From positions 1 through 9,218 of the forward strand of contig CALALK010000094.1 in NCBI GenBank assembly GCA_937923125.1: 9,218 bases of DNA. The letters are read 5' to 3'. How positions within the stretch are numbered: the stretch's first letter is position 1; the number at the start of each line of letters is the position of its first letter. Under the pieces are notes generated by a model that was not told where the DNA came from, did not search any database, and saw only the letters and a list, made by a program, of their open reading frames with translations. Shown piece by piece: positions 1 to 7,882 of the stretch. The position numbers and the translations under genes were made by a program. The stretch is from an uncultured Carnobacterium sp. (GTDB lineage: Bacteria; Bacillota; Bacilli; Lactobacillales; Aerococcaceae).

Positions 1-117
1 TTTGGACGCGTTATTGAAGGGATGGACGTTGTTCTTAAGATTGAAGGTGTAAAACGCAATGCGCAAGACCGTCCACTAGAAGATGTTGTGATTGAATCGA
101 TGGACGTAAAAGCGTAG
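1..117 (+). CDS. Cyclophilin-type peptidyl-prolyl cis-trans isomerase, C-terminal end (partial)
   Basis: The window opens inside an open frame that reads FGRVIEGMDVVLKIEGVK and ends with VVIESMDVKA before a TAG stop at 115-117. The FGxVIEGMDVV motif is the hallmark of the last strand and helix of cyclophilin-type prolyl isomerases, which catalyse cis-trans isomerisation of X-Pro bonds during protein folding. Only the last 38 residues are present, so the active-site residues, any signal peptide and the start cannot be assessed. It could be a cytoplasmic PpiB-like enzyme or a lipoprotein form. Its stop codon overlaps the Shine-Dalgarno sequence of the next gene, which suggests co-transcription and translational coupling. 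Confidence 0.82.
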   Translation, partial: FGRVIEGMDVVLKIEGVKRNAQDRPLEDVVIESMDVKA

Positions 118-125
118 GAGGTTCT

Positions 126-515
126 ATGAGCAAAACTTTTAGAATTGGAGACATCGTTACGGCTAAAGTAACGGGTGTACAAAATTACGGAGTTTTCTTG
201 GAGCTAGACGAAGATACGCAAGGCTTGATTCATATTTCTGAGTGTAAACATGGATATATGGATAATGTGCATGATTTTGTAAAAGTGGGACAGGAAGTGA
301 CGGCCAAAGTCATTGATGTCGATGAATTCTCAAATAAGATTAGTTTATCGATTCGAGCACTTGAAAAACTCGATGTACCAGATGTTCCGCAACGAATCAA
401 GAAAAATCGCAAACGCTATGTTCCATCTATCGGATTTTCAAGCTTAGCGAAGAAGTTGCCAGAGTGGATCGAAGAAGCACAAGAGAAATTTGTAAAAGAT
501 AAAAACAAAAATTAA
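126..515 (+). CDS. yugI: S1-domain RNA-binding protein, CvfD/YugI family (general stress protein 13 type)
   Basis: This 129-residue protein has one S1 RNA-binding fold at about residues 4-78. It begins [14 protein letters not shown], continues NYGVFLEL and GLIHISE, and ends with [10 protein letters not shown], which are the typical S1 strands and RNA-binding surface. A basic tail (KKNRKRYVP, about residues 92-100) and a charged C-terminus follow. Length and architecture match Bacillus YugI and pneumococcal CvfD, known as a post-transcriptional regulator that affects stress response and virulence; that role is transferred from the family and not visible here. AGGAGG at 116-121 sits 4 nt before the ATG and overlaps the stop of the cyclophilin gene, so translation is probably coupled. 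The pgi gene starts 34 nt downstream with no terminator between, so the two likely share a transcript. Confidence 0.88.
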   Translation: MSKTFRIGDIVTAKVTGVQNYGVFLELDEDTQGLIHISECKHGYMDNVHDFVKVGQEVTAKVIDVDEFSNKISLSIRALEKLDVPDVPQRIKKNRKRYVPSIGFSSLAKKLPEWIEEAQEKFVKDKNKN

Positions 516-549
516 AAAAATCGTTATTGAATACGAAGGAGGCATTCAA

Positions 550-1896
550 ATGGGACATATTTCATTTGATTATTCAAAAGCATTAGATTTCTTCAGCCAA
601 GAAGAAATTGACAATTTACAATCAACAGTAACAGCGTTAGATAAAGACTTACGCGAAGGATTAGGCGCAGGAAACGACTTCACAGGTTGGATTAACTTAC
701 CACGCGACTATGATAAAGAAGAATTCGCTCGTATTAAAGAAGCTGCTAAAAAGATTCAAGAAGAATCTGAAGTATTAGTGGTTATCGGTATCGGTGGTTC
801 TTATTTAGGCGCGCGTGCAGCGATTGATTTCTTAAACCACGCTTTCTATAACTACTTACCAAGCGACAAACGTAAAACTCCGCAAGTATTATTTGCAGGA
901 AACAGCATTAGCTCAACTTACTTACAAGGATTAATTGACTTAATCGGAGACCGTGATTTCTCAGTGAACGTAATTTCTAAATCTGGTACAACTACAGAAC
1001 CAGCGATTGCTTTCCGTGTATTCAAAGATTTATTAATTAAGAAATATGGTAAAGAAGAAGCTGTAAATCGTATTTACGCTACAACTGACCGCGCTCGTGG
1101 AGCATTAAAATCAGAAGCAGATGTTGAAGGATACCAAACATTTGTGATTCCAGATGATGTCGGTGGACGTTTCACAGTATTAACAGCTGTAGGATTACTT
1201 CCAATCGCAGTTACTGGTGCAGATGTAGATGCATTAATGCAAGGGGCTGAAGATGCACGTGTAGCATACAGTTCATCAAACTTAAAAGAAAACGAAGCTT
1301 ACCAATACGCTGTAGCACGTAATGTGTTATACCGTAAAGGAAAAGTGACAGAGTTATTAATTAACTACGAACCAACATTACAATACTTCTCTGAATGGTG
1401 GAAACAATTATTCGGTGAATCAGAAGGGAAAGACTTCAAAGGAATTTATCCTTCAAGTGCAAACTTCTCAACAGACTTACACTCACTAGGACAATACATC
1501 CAAGAAGGTCGTCGTAACATCTTCGAAACAGTTATCAAAGTGGGCAAACCAAATGAAGAAGTAACAATCCCTGAAACAGAAGAAGATTTAGATGGATTAG
1601 GATACTTACAAGGTAAAACAATGGACTTTGTAAATACAAAAGCCTTCCAAGGAACATTACTTGCTCATACAGATGGTCAAGTTCCAAACTTTGTAGTGAA
1701 CATTCCTGATATGTCAGCTTACACATTAGGACACTTAATCTACTTCTTCGAAATCGCAGTAGGTCTTTCAGGTTACTTAAATGGCGTTAACCCATTTGAC
1801 CAACCAGGGGTAGAAGCATACAAGAAAAACATGTTTGCTTTACTTGGAAAACCAGGATTCGAAGACTTAGCAAAAGAATTAAACGAACGTCTATAA
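550..1896 (+). CDS. pgi: Glucose-6-phosphate isomerase
   Basis: The enzyme interconverts glucose 6-phosphate and fructose 6-phosphate in cytoplasmic glycolysis and gluconeogenesis. At 448 residues it has the usual length of the short Gram-positive PGI form. Visible motifs are [11 protein letters not shown] (80-90), the sugar-phosphate loop SKSGTTTEP (143-151), [12 protein letters not shown] (204-215, PROSITE-like signature 1), and [14 protein letters not shown] (414-427, signature 2). By correspondence with Geobacillus PGI the catalytic residues are Glu290, His311 and Lys425, all present. AAGGAGG at 536-542 lies 7 nt before the ATG. Codon use is strongly biased (TTA, CGT, GAA, CCA), as expected for a highly expressed glycolytic gene. 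It follows the S1 protein gene closely and ends at a strong terminator, so it is the last gene of its unit. Confidence 0.98.
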   Translation: MGHISFDYSKALDFFSQEEIDNLQSTVTALDKDLREGLGAGNDFTGWINLPRDYDKEEFARIKEAAKKIQEESEVLVVIGIGGSYLGARAAIDFLNHAFYNYLPSDKRKTPQVLFAGNSISSTYLQGLIDLIGDRDFSVNVISKSGTTTEPAIAFRVFKDLLIKKYGKEEAVNRIYATTDRARGALKSEADVEGYQTFVIPDDVGGRFTVLTAVGLLPIAVTGADVDALMQGAEDARVAYSSSNLKENEAYQYAVARNVLYRKGKVTELLINYEPTLQYFSEWWKQLFGESEGKDFKGIYPSSANFSTDLHSLGQYIQEGRRNIFETVIKVGKPNEEVTIPETEEDLDGLGYLQGKTMDFVNTKAFQGTLLAHTDGQVPNFVVNIPDMSAYTLGHLIYFFEIAVGLSGYLNGVNPFDQPGVEAYKKNMFALLGKPGFEDLAKELNERL

Positions 1897-1903
1897 TGAA
1901 CGT

Positions 1904-1936
1904 ACCGCATTCTCGAGAGGAGGATGCGGTTTTTTT
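1904..1936 (+). terminator. Intrinsic terminator after pgi
   Basis: An 11-bp stem (1904-1914 with 1920-1930, one T-G wobble at 1911/1923) encloses a 5-nt loop and is followed by a T run from 1930 to 1936. It starts 7 nt after the pgi stop and should end the cyclophilin-S1-pgi transcript. Confidence 0.9.
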
Positions 1937-1968
1937 GTATCTTTGTAACCGGGGATTAGGAAAAGAAC

Positions 1969-1997
1969 TTGCTACAGCGGGCATTTTGAACTAACAT
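1969..1997 (+). promoter_or_regulatory. Candidate promoter for coaE
   Basis: TTGCTA (1969-1974) and TAACAT (1992-1997) are separated by 17 nt, 4 of 6 matches to each sigma-A hexamer. The position, after the pgi terminator and 30 nt before the coaE ATG, makes it the best candidate, but the match is only moderate and there is no extended -10. Confidence 0.35.
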
Positions 1998-2027
1998 AGG
2001 TCTTACAAGAAGTGTTGGAGGAAAAAG

Positions 2028-2627
2028 ATGAGAGTCATTGGATTAACAGGCGGTATCGCCAGTGGAAAAACAACAGTTTCTAATTTATTTAAAATCTCTG
2101 GAGTGCCGGTTATCGATGCCGATCTTGTAGCTAGACAAGTAGTCGAAAAAGGAACCGTTGGATTAAGTGCGCTCGTGAATCGTTTTGGCGAGGCTATTTT
2201 GAATACAGATGGAACGTTAAACAGAACGGAACTTGGAAAAAGAATGTTTAGCGAGGAAGAGATTCGAAGTGAAGTCAATGACATCTTGCAACCGCTAATT
2301 CGCCAAGAGATTACATCGAGGATACAAGCGTACAAAGACCAAGGAAAAGCACTGATTGTATTAGATGTTCCGCTCTTATTTGAAATGCACTATGAGAACT
2401 TGTGTGATGACATTATTGTGGTCGCTGTTTCTGTTGAAACGCAAATTGCTCGCATGGAAAAACGGAACGGATATACTAGACAAGAAGCGTTAGAGCGAAT
2501 CCAATCACAGATGCCTTTAGAAGAAAAAGTAAAGAGAGCGACCATCGTGTGGTCCAATGAAGGAACCCTTCAAGAGTTAGAACAAAAAGTCCATCAGTGG
2601 CTACTCGAAAATTTCCTTAAAAAATGA
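2028..2627 (+). CDS. coaE: Dephospho-CoA kinase
   Basis: CoaE phosphorylates the 3'-hydroxyl of the ribose in dephospho-CoA using ATP, the last step of coenzyme A synthesis in the cytoplasm. The 199-residue length is typical. The P-loop GGIASGKT is at 8-15, the DAD motif at 30-32, the substrate-binding stretch LNRTELGKRMF at 64-74, LDVPLLFE at 112-119, and the lid region with RNGYTRQEALERIQSQM follows. The C-terminal motif usually written ADxVIxNxG reads ATIVWSNEGT here, a mild divergence that need not affect activity. GGAGG lies 7 nt upstream of the ATG. In many Firmicutes coaE follows polA and mutM; here it follows pgi across a terminator. The TGA stop lies inside the extended -10 promoter of nrdR, 42 nt before the nrdR ATG. 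Confidence 0.95.
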   Translation: MRVIGLTGGIASGKTTVSNLFKISGVPVIDADLVARQVVEKGTVGLSALVNRFGEAILNTDGTLNRTELGKRMFSEEEIRSEVNDILQPLIRQEITSRIQAYKDQGKALIVLDVPLLFEMHYENLCDDIIVVAVSVETQIARMEKRNGYTRQEALERIQSQMPLEEKVKRATIVWSNEGTLQELEQKVHQWLLENFLKK

Positions 2628-2633
2628 TATAAT
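2605..2633 (+). promoter_or_regulatory. Extended -10 promoter for nrdR-dnaB-dnaI
   Basis: TCGAAA (2605-2610) is followed after 17 nt by a perfect TATAAT (2628-2633), with TG at 2625-2626 giving an extended -10 (TGATATAAT). The TGA stop codon of coaE is part of this extended -10. Transcription would start near 2640. I see no clear NrdR-box pair around it, so autoregulation is not supported from sequence. Confidence 0.7.
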
Positions 2634-2657
2634 AAATCGAATAAGCACAAAAAAGGA

Positions 2658-2663
2658 GAGGTG
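2658..2663 (+). promoter_or_regulatory. Shine-Dalgarno that fixes the nrdR start
   Basis: GAGGTG lies 6 nt before ATG 2670. The in-frame GTG at 2661 forms part of this ribosome-binding site, so it is not a plausible start; using it would add three residues (MFA) not found in the family. Confidence 0.7.
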
Positions 2664-2669
2664 TTTGCA

Positions 2670-3140
2670 ATGCAATGTCCAAAATGTAAAAACAATGGTT
2701 CTCGCGTAGTTGATAGTCGTCCAGCTGATGATGGTCGTTCTATTCGTAGAAGAAGAGAATGCGAAGAATGTGGCTACCGTTTTACAACATTCGAGCGCTT
2801 AGAAAAGGCGCCATTGCTTGTCATTAAACGTAACGGAAATCGTGAAGAATTTAGCCGTGAAAAATTATTAAACGGATTAGTTCGTTCAGCAGAAAAACGT
2901 CCAGTATCACTCGGACAACTAGAAAATATCGTGAATGAAATCGAACGTTCCATCAACCAAGAGGGAGAAAATGAAGTGTCAAGCACTCTTATTGGGGAAA
3001 TGGTGATGGATCACTTAGCAAAAATTGATGATATTGCATATATTCGTTTTGCGAGTGTGTATCGTCAATTTACAGACCGCAAAATGTTCTTAAAAGAATT
3101 AGAAAGAATGTCTATGATTATGGACAGCCAAGAAAAATAG
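2670..3140 (+). CDS. nrdR: Transcriptional repressor NrdR
   Basis: NrdR is the nucleotide-sensing repressor of ribonucleotide reductase operons. From ATG 2670 the protein has 156 residues, the family's usual size, and begins MQCPKC as expected. The N-terminal zinc ribbon uses Cys3, Cys6, Cys31 and Cys34 with the conserved [19 protein letters not shown] stretch between the pairs. The ATP-cone domain follows at about 46-136 ([19 protein letters not shown] onwards), which binds ATP or dATP and controls oligomer state and DNA binding. A GTG nine bases upstream is in frame but lies in the Shine-Dalgarno sequence. dnaB starts 15 nt after the stop, so nrdR, dnaB and dnaI are probably one operon. This conserved Firmicute arrangement puts dNTP-supply control next to replication initiation. 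Confidence 0.96.
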   Translation: MQCPKCKNNGSRVVDSRPADDGRSIRRRRECEECGYRFTTFERLEKAPLLVIKRNGNREEFSREKLLNGLVRSAEKRPVSLGQLENIVNEIERSINQEGENEVSSTLIGEMVMDHLAKIDDIAYIRFASVYRQFTDRKMFLKELERMSMIMDSQEK

Positions 3141-3155
3141 GAAGGAATTACAAGA

Positions 3156-4595
3156 ATGCACTCAAAAGAGTTTCCGTGGGCACAGTATAAGCCTAAAGAC
3201 GGTATCCTCGTGGTACAACCTGTGTGGATTACCGAAAGAGAAATCCAATTTTTAATGCAATTATACGCTCCGTTCATTGGAAAAGAAGCGACTCTTTTGT
3301 ATGCGACTTTGTACGGTGAGTTATCTCCATCAGAGTATGAGAGTGAAGTCTTCTCCATTTCTGAATTATTGTCGATGACGAATTTAGGAATGCCAGACTT
3401 TTACTTAGCAAAGACTCGCTTGGAAGGGATTGGATTACTGAAAACGTATCGTAAGGAGCCAAGTGCTTCACGTCCTCAAACGTACACGATGGAATTACAA
3501 GCACCAACGTCTCCGCGTCTCTTTTTCAAAGATGCCTTGCTTTCGACATTGCTGTTAAACCAAATTGGGAATCATCGTTTTGAGAAATTAAAACAACGAT
3601 TCTTAGTGTCAAAACCAGGCGATTTAGGAGAAAACGAAAGTGCGCAGTTTGAAGAAGCGTACCGACTTCCTTATAACATGGAGACTTATACAAGAAACCA
3701 CGCGCAAGAAAATCGCATGGTACTCGATAGCAAGCAGCAAGCTGCATTCGAATTTACGTCAGATGTGGATTGGGATTTAATCGAAGGGTTATTAAAAACA
3801 GAATTCGTTGATTTGAATTCTGTTACGAAAGACGTTCGTAAAATCGTCGATACTTTATACCGCGCGTATGGTTTTACAGAGCAAGAAATCGCACAATTCT
3901 TAGTGATTGCTTCTGATTTAACAACGAAAGTCATCGATGAAGAGTTCTTGTTGAAATTAGGGCAAGAGGCTGCTCAAGATAAAGTGACGCAACTTCGCAG
4001 TGAAGAAGTGGTTGAAACACCAATCGCAGAGCCGACTGAAGTACAAGTGGTAGAAGGAGTCTCACAAGAAGAGTTAGCCATCCAACAATTGATTCAAGCT
4101 GCGAAAGCGATGGCGCCAATCGACTTTGTTTCAAGCATTAAGGCGCAAAAGAAAGGCTATGTCTCAAAAGCAGAGCGTCAATTAATTTTTGATTTGGTAT
4201 CTGTCAGTGGGCTACCAAATGAAGTGTTGAATATTTTATTCCACTATGCTTTAGTGCAGCTCGATAACGCGACGCTTGCTCGAAACTTTATCGATGCGAT
4301 TGCCAACGACTGGGCTACAAAAGAAATCAAGACGGCTCAAGAGGCAATGGAAGCAGTCAGAAACCGCGACTTGCAACGAGAAGTGAAACGAAAACAACAA
4401 CTTCATAATGCAGGTAAAAATAACTATAGAAGAAATAATGGTTATCAAGAACAATTGCCAGATTGGGCAAAAGATTCTAATGCGAAGGAGAAACAAACTC
4501 CTGCTCCTAGTGAAGGCCAATCAACACAAGTTTCAAGTAATTTAGCCGAGCAAATCGCAAAATTAAAAACAAGTAATCAAAGAGAACAACAATAA
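3156..4595 (+). CDS. dnaB: Replication initiation/membrane attachment protein DnaB (helicase co-loader)
   Basis: This is the Gram-positive DnaB, not the replicative helicase: with DnaD and DnaI it loads helicase DnaC at oriC and at restarted forks. The 479-residue length fits. An N-terminal winged-helix-like region is at about 30-105 (LMQLYAPFIGKEATLLYATL). A helical region at 205-255 is likely the first DnaD/DnaB homology domain. An acidic, low-complexity linker is at about 285-305. A second homology domain at about 320-395 carries the signature FIDAIANDWATKEIKTAQEA, matching the family's YxxxIxxxWxxxxIKT pattern. The Gln/Asn/Lys/Ser-rich tail (about 400-479) looks disordered. There is no transmembrane segment. 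GGAAGG lies about 10 nt before the ATG. It sits between nrdR and dnaI, the usual Firmicute order; the dnaI start follows the stop by 14 nt. Confidence 0.93.
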   Translation: MHSKEFPWAQYKPKDGILVVQPVWITEREIQFLMQLYAPFIGKEATLLYATLYGELSPSEYESEVFSISELLSMTNLGMPDFYLAKTRLEGIGLLKTYRKEPSASRPQTYTMELQAPTSPRLFFKDALLSTLLLNQIGNHRFEKLKQRFLVSKPGDLGENESAQFEEAYRLPYNMETYTRNHAQENRMVLDSKQQAAFEFTSDVDWDLIEGLLKTEFVDLNSVTKDVRKIVDTLYRAYGFTEQEIAQFLVIASDLTTKVIDEEFLLKLGQEAAQDKVTQLRSEEVVETPIAEPTEVQVVEGVSQEELAIQQLIQAAKAMAPIDFVSSIKAQKKGYVSKAERQLIFDLVSVSGLPNEVLNILFHYALVQLDNATLARNFIDAIANDWATKEIKTAQEAMEAVRNRDLQREVKRKQQLHNAGKNNYRRNNGYQEQLPDWAKDSNAKEKQTPAPSEGQSTQVSSNLAEQIAKLKTSNQREQQ

Positions 4596-4596
4596 C

Positions 4597-4604
4597 GGAG
4601 GTGA
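4597..4604 (+). promoter_or_regulatory. Shine-Dalgarno that fixes the dnaI start
   Basis: GGAGGTGA is a full eight-base match to the 16S anti-Shine-Dalgarno and lies 5 nt before TTG 4610. The in-frame GTG at 4601 is inside this site and has no ribosome-binding site of its own, so TTG is the likely start. Confidence 0.7.
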
Positions 4605-4609
4605 ACGAA

Positions 4610-5533
4610 TTGGAAGGATTAAAAGGATTTTTAGATCAAAGAGGAGCTTCCCAAGGCATGCCGAACATGCAAAACATCGAAAAAGAAATCTTTGAAGATG
4701 AAGATGTAAAAGCTTTTCTTGAACAACATAAAGAAGAATTGACTCCGGAAGCTATTCGTAAAGGAATGTCTGCGTTATTGGAGTTTCGAATGGAAAGAGA
4801 TGCTAGAAAGAATCATAAGGAAGTGAAGGCTCCTGGTCTTGAACCGTTTTTAGAAGTGCATAATGGATTTATTTTAGTGAATTACAAACGTACCGAAGAA
4901 GCGATTCGCCAGGAAAGAGAACGCAAGCGTAGACGTCTGATTCATTCGATTAATATGCCGAAAAATATCGCAGAAGCTCGCTTCTCAGATACGGCTCTTA
5001 CAAAAGAGAGAGAAGATGTCATTCGAGAGTTATTGAATTTTATCGAAGCTTACAAAACGGACAGCACTACATACCATAAAGGTTTATACTTAGCAGGACC
5101 TTTTGGGGTTGGTAAAACATATATGATGGGCGCTTTAGCAAATGAGCTTTCTGAGAACGGCATTGAAACGACGCTTGTCAATGTTCCAACGTACAGTGCA
5201 GAAATTAAGCAAGCCATTGCGACAAATACCGTTGAAGCGAAATTAGTATCGATTAAAAACACACCAATCTTAGTGTTGGATGATATCGGTGCGGAAATGA
5301 ATAGTGCATGGTTTAGAGATGAAGTGTTGATGGTCATCTTACAACACCGTATGTTGCAAGAATTACCAACGTTCTTCACATCGAACTTCACGATTGATCA
5401 GTTAGAAGCGCATTTTGCTCATTCAAATAAAGGAGACCAAGAACTTCTTAAAGCAAAACGTCTGATTGAACGCATTCGTTTCTTAGCAAAAGAGTATTTT
5501 GTCGATGGACAAAATCACAGAAATCCATCATAG
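4610..5533 (+). CDS. dnaI: Primosomal protein DnaI (helicase loader ATPase)
   Basis: DnaI is the AAA+ ATPase that binds and loads the replicative helicase, working with DnaB and DnaD. From TTG 4610 the protein has 307 residues. The AAA+ domain holds Walker A GPFGVGKT (163-170), Walker B ILVLDDIGAE (220-229), the sensor-1 stretch TFFTSNF and the arginine-rich RLIERIRFLA near the C-terminus. The N-terminal part (about 1-100) is helical and contains VKAFLEQHKEEL as in other DnaI proteins. The cysteine-rich zinc-binding module of Bacillus subtilis DnaI is absent: the whole protein contains no cysteine. It is the last gene of nrdR-dnaB-dnaI; no convincing terminator follows, and the thrS promoter begins 11 nt after the stop. 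The TTG start may hold its level low. Confidence 0.94.
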   Translation: MEGLKGFLDQRGASQGMPNMQNIEKEIFEDEDVKAFLEQHKEELTPEAIRKGMSALLEFRMERDARKNHKEVKAPGLEPFLEVHNGFILVNYKRTEEAIRQERERKRRRLIHSINMPKNIAEARFSDTALTKEREDVIRELLNFIEAYKTDSTTYHKGLYLAGPFGVGKTYMMGALANELSENGIETTLVNVPTYSAEIKQAIATNTVEAKLVSIKNTPILVLDDIGAEMNSAWFRDEVLMVILQHRMLQELPTFFTSNFTIDQLEAHFAHSNKGDQELLKAKRLIERIRFLAKEYFVDGQNHRNPS

Positions 5534-5543
5534 ATGAAAATGC

Positions 5544-5572
5544 TTGAAAATATGAAAGATTAGTGGTTAAAT
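5544..5572 (+). promoter_or_regulatory. Promoter for the thrS T-box transcript
   Basis: TTGAAA (5544-5549) and TTAAAT (5567-5572) are 17 nt apart, and TGG just before the -10 (5564-5566) makes it an extended -10. The predicted start, near 5579, is just upstream of T-box stem I, which is where it should be. Confidence 0.6.
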
Positions 5573-5600
5573 ACTAATGAACTAAATATTTTGAAAATGA

Positions 5601-5830
5601 TGAAAAAGACAAGAAACTATCTCTTGGTTACATTTCAGCGAGAAGTGGGTTGGTGCAACACTTCATCCGGAATAGTTTTACCACTTTTGAATCTTTGCTT
5701 GAATTCAGTAGAGCAAGGCGCATCGGAGCGTTATTCCGTTGAGGTTCATCTTTTTTGATGAACAAATTTGGGTGGAACCACGTAGAATATGACGTCCCAT
5801 AGTTTGCAGTAGCAGACTATGGGATTTTTT
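5601..5830 (+). promoter_or_regulatory. T-box riboswitch, threonine-specific (ACC specifier)
   Basis: This leader senses uncharged tRNA-Thr and allows read-through into thrS. Stem I: AAAAG (5604-5608) pairs with CTTTT (5684-5688), and AAACTAT (5614-5620) pairs with ATAGTTT (5672-5678). The internal loop between these helices is the specifier loop, and its 3' side holds ACC (5680-5682), a Thr codon, followed by A. A distal hairpin (AAGTG 5643-5647 with CACTT 5658-5662) encloses a GGTG motif. Stem III is GTTCATC (5744-5750) with GATGAAC (5757-5763). The T-box core GGGTGGAACCACG is at 5770-5782; TGGA (5773-5776) would pair with the tRNA end UCCA. The antiterminator pairs 5769-5772 with 5796-5799 and 5780-5783 with 5792-5795, excluding the terminator stem at 5795-5824. 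Confidence 0.95.
5795..5830 (+). terminator. T-box-controlled terminator upstream of thrS
   Basis: A 13-bp stem (5795-5807 with 5812-5824, one T-G pair) with a 4-nt AGTA loop is followed by six T (5825-5830). Its 5' strand shares bases 5795-5799 with the antiterminator, so the two folds are mutually exclusive. When tRNA-Thr is charged this hairpin should stop transcription before thrS. Confidence 0.93.
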
Positions 5831-5868
5831 GTTTATTTCAGAAATTTCAAAAAGAAAGAAGGAAGAAA

Positions 5869-7818
5869 ATGTCAATGATTAAAATTACTTTTCCAGATGG
5901 TGCCGTTAAGGAGTTTCCAAAAGGAATTACAGTAAAAGAAGTTGCAGAAAGCATTAGCAAAAGCTTAGCGAAAAAAGCATTAGCAGGTAAAGTGAACGGA
6001 GAATTAGTAGACTTCGATCGCGCTATCGAAAAAGATGCTTCTATCGAAATCGTTACACCAGACCACGAAGATGCATTAGGGATTTTACGTCACTCAACAG
6101 CGCACTTATTAGCACATGCGTTAACTCGTTTATACCCAGGAATTCACTTCGGAGTAGGACCAGCAATCGAAACAGGATTCTACTACGATACGGATATGCC
6201 AAATCAATTAACAGAAGATGCTCTTCCAGAAGTGGAAGCAGAAATGATGAAAATCGTTAAAGAAAACTATCCAATCGTTCGTCGCGAAGTAAGCCGTAAA
6301 GAAGCATTAGAAATCTTCGCAAACGACCCTTATAAAGTAGAGTTAATTAATGGTTTACCTGAAGATGAAACAATTACTGTATACCAACAAGAAGACTTCG
6401 TAGACTTATGTCGTGGTATCCACGTTCCTTCAACAGGACGTATCCAAGTCTTCAAATTATTATCACTTGCAGGGGCTTACTGGAGAGGAAACTCTGATAA
6501 TAAGATGATGCAACGTGTTTACGGAACTGCATTCTTTGATAAAGCAGACTTAAAAGAATTCTTGAAGATGCGTGAAGAAGCAAAAGAACGTGATCACCGT
6601 AAATTAGGAAAAGAATTAGATTTATTCATGATTAGCCAAGAAGTAGGTTCAGGATTACCATTCTGGTTACCAAAAGGAGCTACAATTCGTCGTACAATCG
6701 ACCGTTATATCGTGGATAAAGAAATCAGCTTAGGCTATGAACACGTTTATACTCCAATCATGGCTGACGTTGAATTATACAAAACATCAGGACACTGGGC
6801 ACACTACAAAGAAGATATGTTCCCACCAATGGACATGGGCGATGGCGAAATGCTTGTATTACGTCCGATGAACTGTCCTCACCACATGATGGTTTATAAA
6901 AACCACATCCACAGCTACCGTGAATTACCAATTCGTATTGCTGAATTAGGAATGATGCACCGTTATGAAAAATCAGGTGCGTTATCAGGTTTACAACGTG
7001 TACGTGAAATGACTTTAAACGATGCGCATATTTTCGTTCGTCCAGACCAAATTAAAGACGAATTCAAACGTATCTTAGAATTAATCCGTGAAGTATATAA
7101 AGACTTCAACATTAAGGACTATCGCTTCCGTTTAAGCTATCGTGATCCTGAAGATAAAGAAAAATACTTCGACGATGACGAAATGTGGAACAAAGCAGAA
7201 GGTATGTTAAAAGAAGCAATGGATGAAATGGGATTAGAATACTTCGAAGCTATCGGTGAAGCGGCATTCTATGGTCCAAAATTAGACATTCAATTTAAGA
7301 CAGCAATGGGCTTAGAAGAAACAATGTCTACAATCCAATTAGACTTCTTATTACCAGAACGTTTCGACTTAACATATGTTGGGGAAGATGGAGATAACTC
7401 TCACCGTCCAGTGGTTATCCACCGTGGGGTTGTATCTACTTCTGAACGTTTCGTAGCGTACTTAATCGAAGAATACAAAGGAGCATTCCCAACTTGGTTA
7501 GCTCCAGTCCAAGCAACTATTATTCCTGTAAGTGTGGAACATCATTATGATGCTGCACGTGAGTTGAAAGAAAAAATGGCTCGTTTAGGATTACGTGTGG
7601 ATTTAGACGATCGTAATGAGAAGATGGGTTACAAGATTCGTGCCTCTCAAACTCAAAAGATTCCTTATCAATTAGTAATTGGGGATAAAGAGGTTGAAGA
7701 AGGTACTGTAACAGTTCGTCGTTATGGTTCTAAAGAAACTAAATCAATGACTGTTGAAGCGTACTTAGAATACGTACAACGCGAGATTGCAAACTTCTCT
7801 CGTCCGCTTGAAGACTAA
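5869..7818 (+). CDS. thrS: Threonyl-tRNA synthetase
   Basis: ThrRS joins threonine to tRNA-Thr and hydrolyses mis-formed Ser-tRNA-Thr. The 649 residues cover the full family layout. A TGS domain is at about 3-63. The editing domain has HSTAHLLAH (His75, His79) and CRGIH (Cys181, His185), so editing residues are intact. The class II catalytic core holds motif 2 around [17 protein letters not shown] and the motif 3 region [16 protein letters not shown]. The zinc that recognises threonine would be held by Cys336, His387 and His518, corresponding to E. coli Cys334, His385 and His511. The anticodon-binding domain is at about 545-640. AAGGAAG lies just upstream of ATG 5869; a second ATG at 5875 is less well spaced. 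Codon use shows strong expression bias. It is monocistronic, with a T-box upstream and a terminator downstream. Confidence 0.98.
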   Translation: MSMIKITFPDGAVKEFPKGITVKEVAESISKSLAKKALAGKVNGELVDFDRAIEKDASIEIVTPDHEDALGILRHSTAHLLAHALTRLYPGIHFGVGPAIETGFYYDTDMPNQLTEDALPEVEAEMMKIVKENYPIVRREVSRKEALEIFANDPYKVELINGLPEDETITVYQQEDFVDLCRGIHVPSTGRIQVFKLLSLAGAYWRGNSDNKMMQRVYGTAFFDKADLKEFLKMREEAKERDHRKLGKELDLFMISQEVGSGLPFWLPKGATIRRTIDRYIVDKEISLGYEHVYTPIMADVELYKTSGHWAHYKEDMFPPMDMGDGEMLVLRPMNCPHHMMVYKNHIHSYRELPIRIAELGMMHRYEKSGALSGLQRVREMTLNDAHIFVRPDQIKDEFKRILELIREVYKDFNIKDYRFRLSYRDPEDKEKYFDDDEMWNKAEGMLKEAMDEMGLEYFEAIGEAAFYGPKLDIQFKTAMGLEETMSTIQLDFLLPERFDLTYVGEDGDNSHRPVVIHRGVVSTSERFVAYLIEEYKGAFPTWLAPVQATIIPVSVEHHYDAARELKEKMARLGLRVDLDDRNEKMGYKIRASQTQKIPYQLVIGDKEVEEGTVTVRRYGSKETKSMTVEAYLEYVQREIANFSRPLED

Positions 7819-7824
7819 TTTTTC

Positions 7825-7853
7825 AAAGGCTCGTAGCAATACGAGTCTTTTTT
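7825..7853 (+). terminator. Intrinsic terminator after thrS
   Basis: An 8-bp stem (7828-7835 with 7840-7847, one G-T pair) encloses the loop GCAA and is followed by six T (7848-7853). It begins 7 nt after the thrS stop. Confidence 0.88.
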
Positions 7854-7882
7854 GTGCTTAATTATAAATATAAAACCGAAGG

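Noticed and set aside
2003..2335. Minus-strand open frame of 110 codons opposite coaE
   Set aside because: It is antisense to the P-loop half of coaE and shows low-complexity Ser/Leu composition typical of shadow frames.
5050..5391. Minus-strand open frame of 113 codons inside dnaI
   Set aside because: It lies wholly opposite the AAA+ domain of dnaI, has no ribosome-binding site and no recognisable motif.
5534..5600. Intrinsic terminator after dnaI
   Set aside because: I found no GC-rich stem with a T run between the dnaI stop and the T-box; dnaI transcripts may instead end at the T-box terminator.
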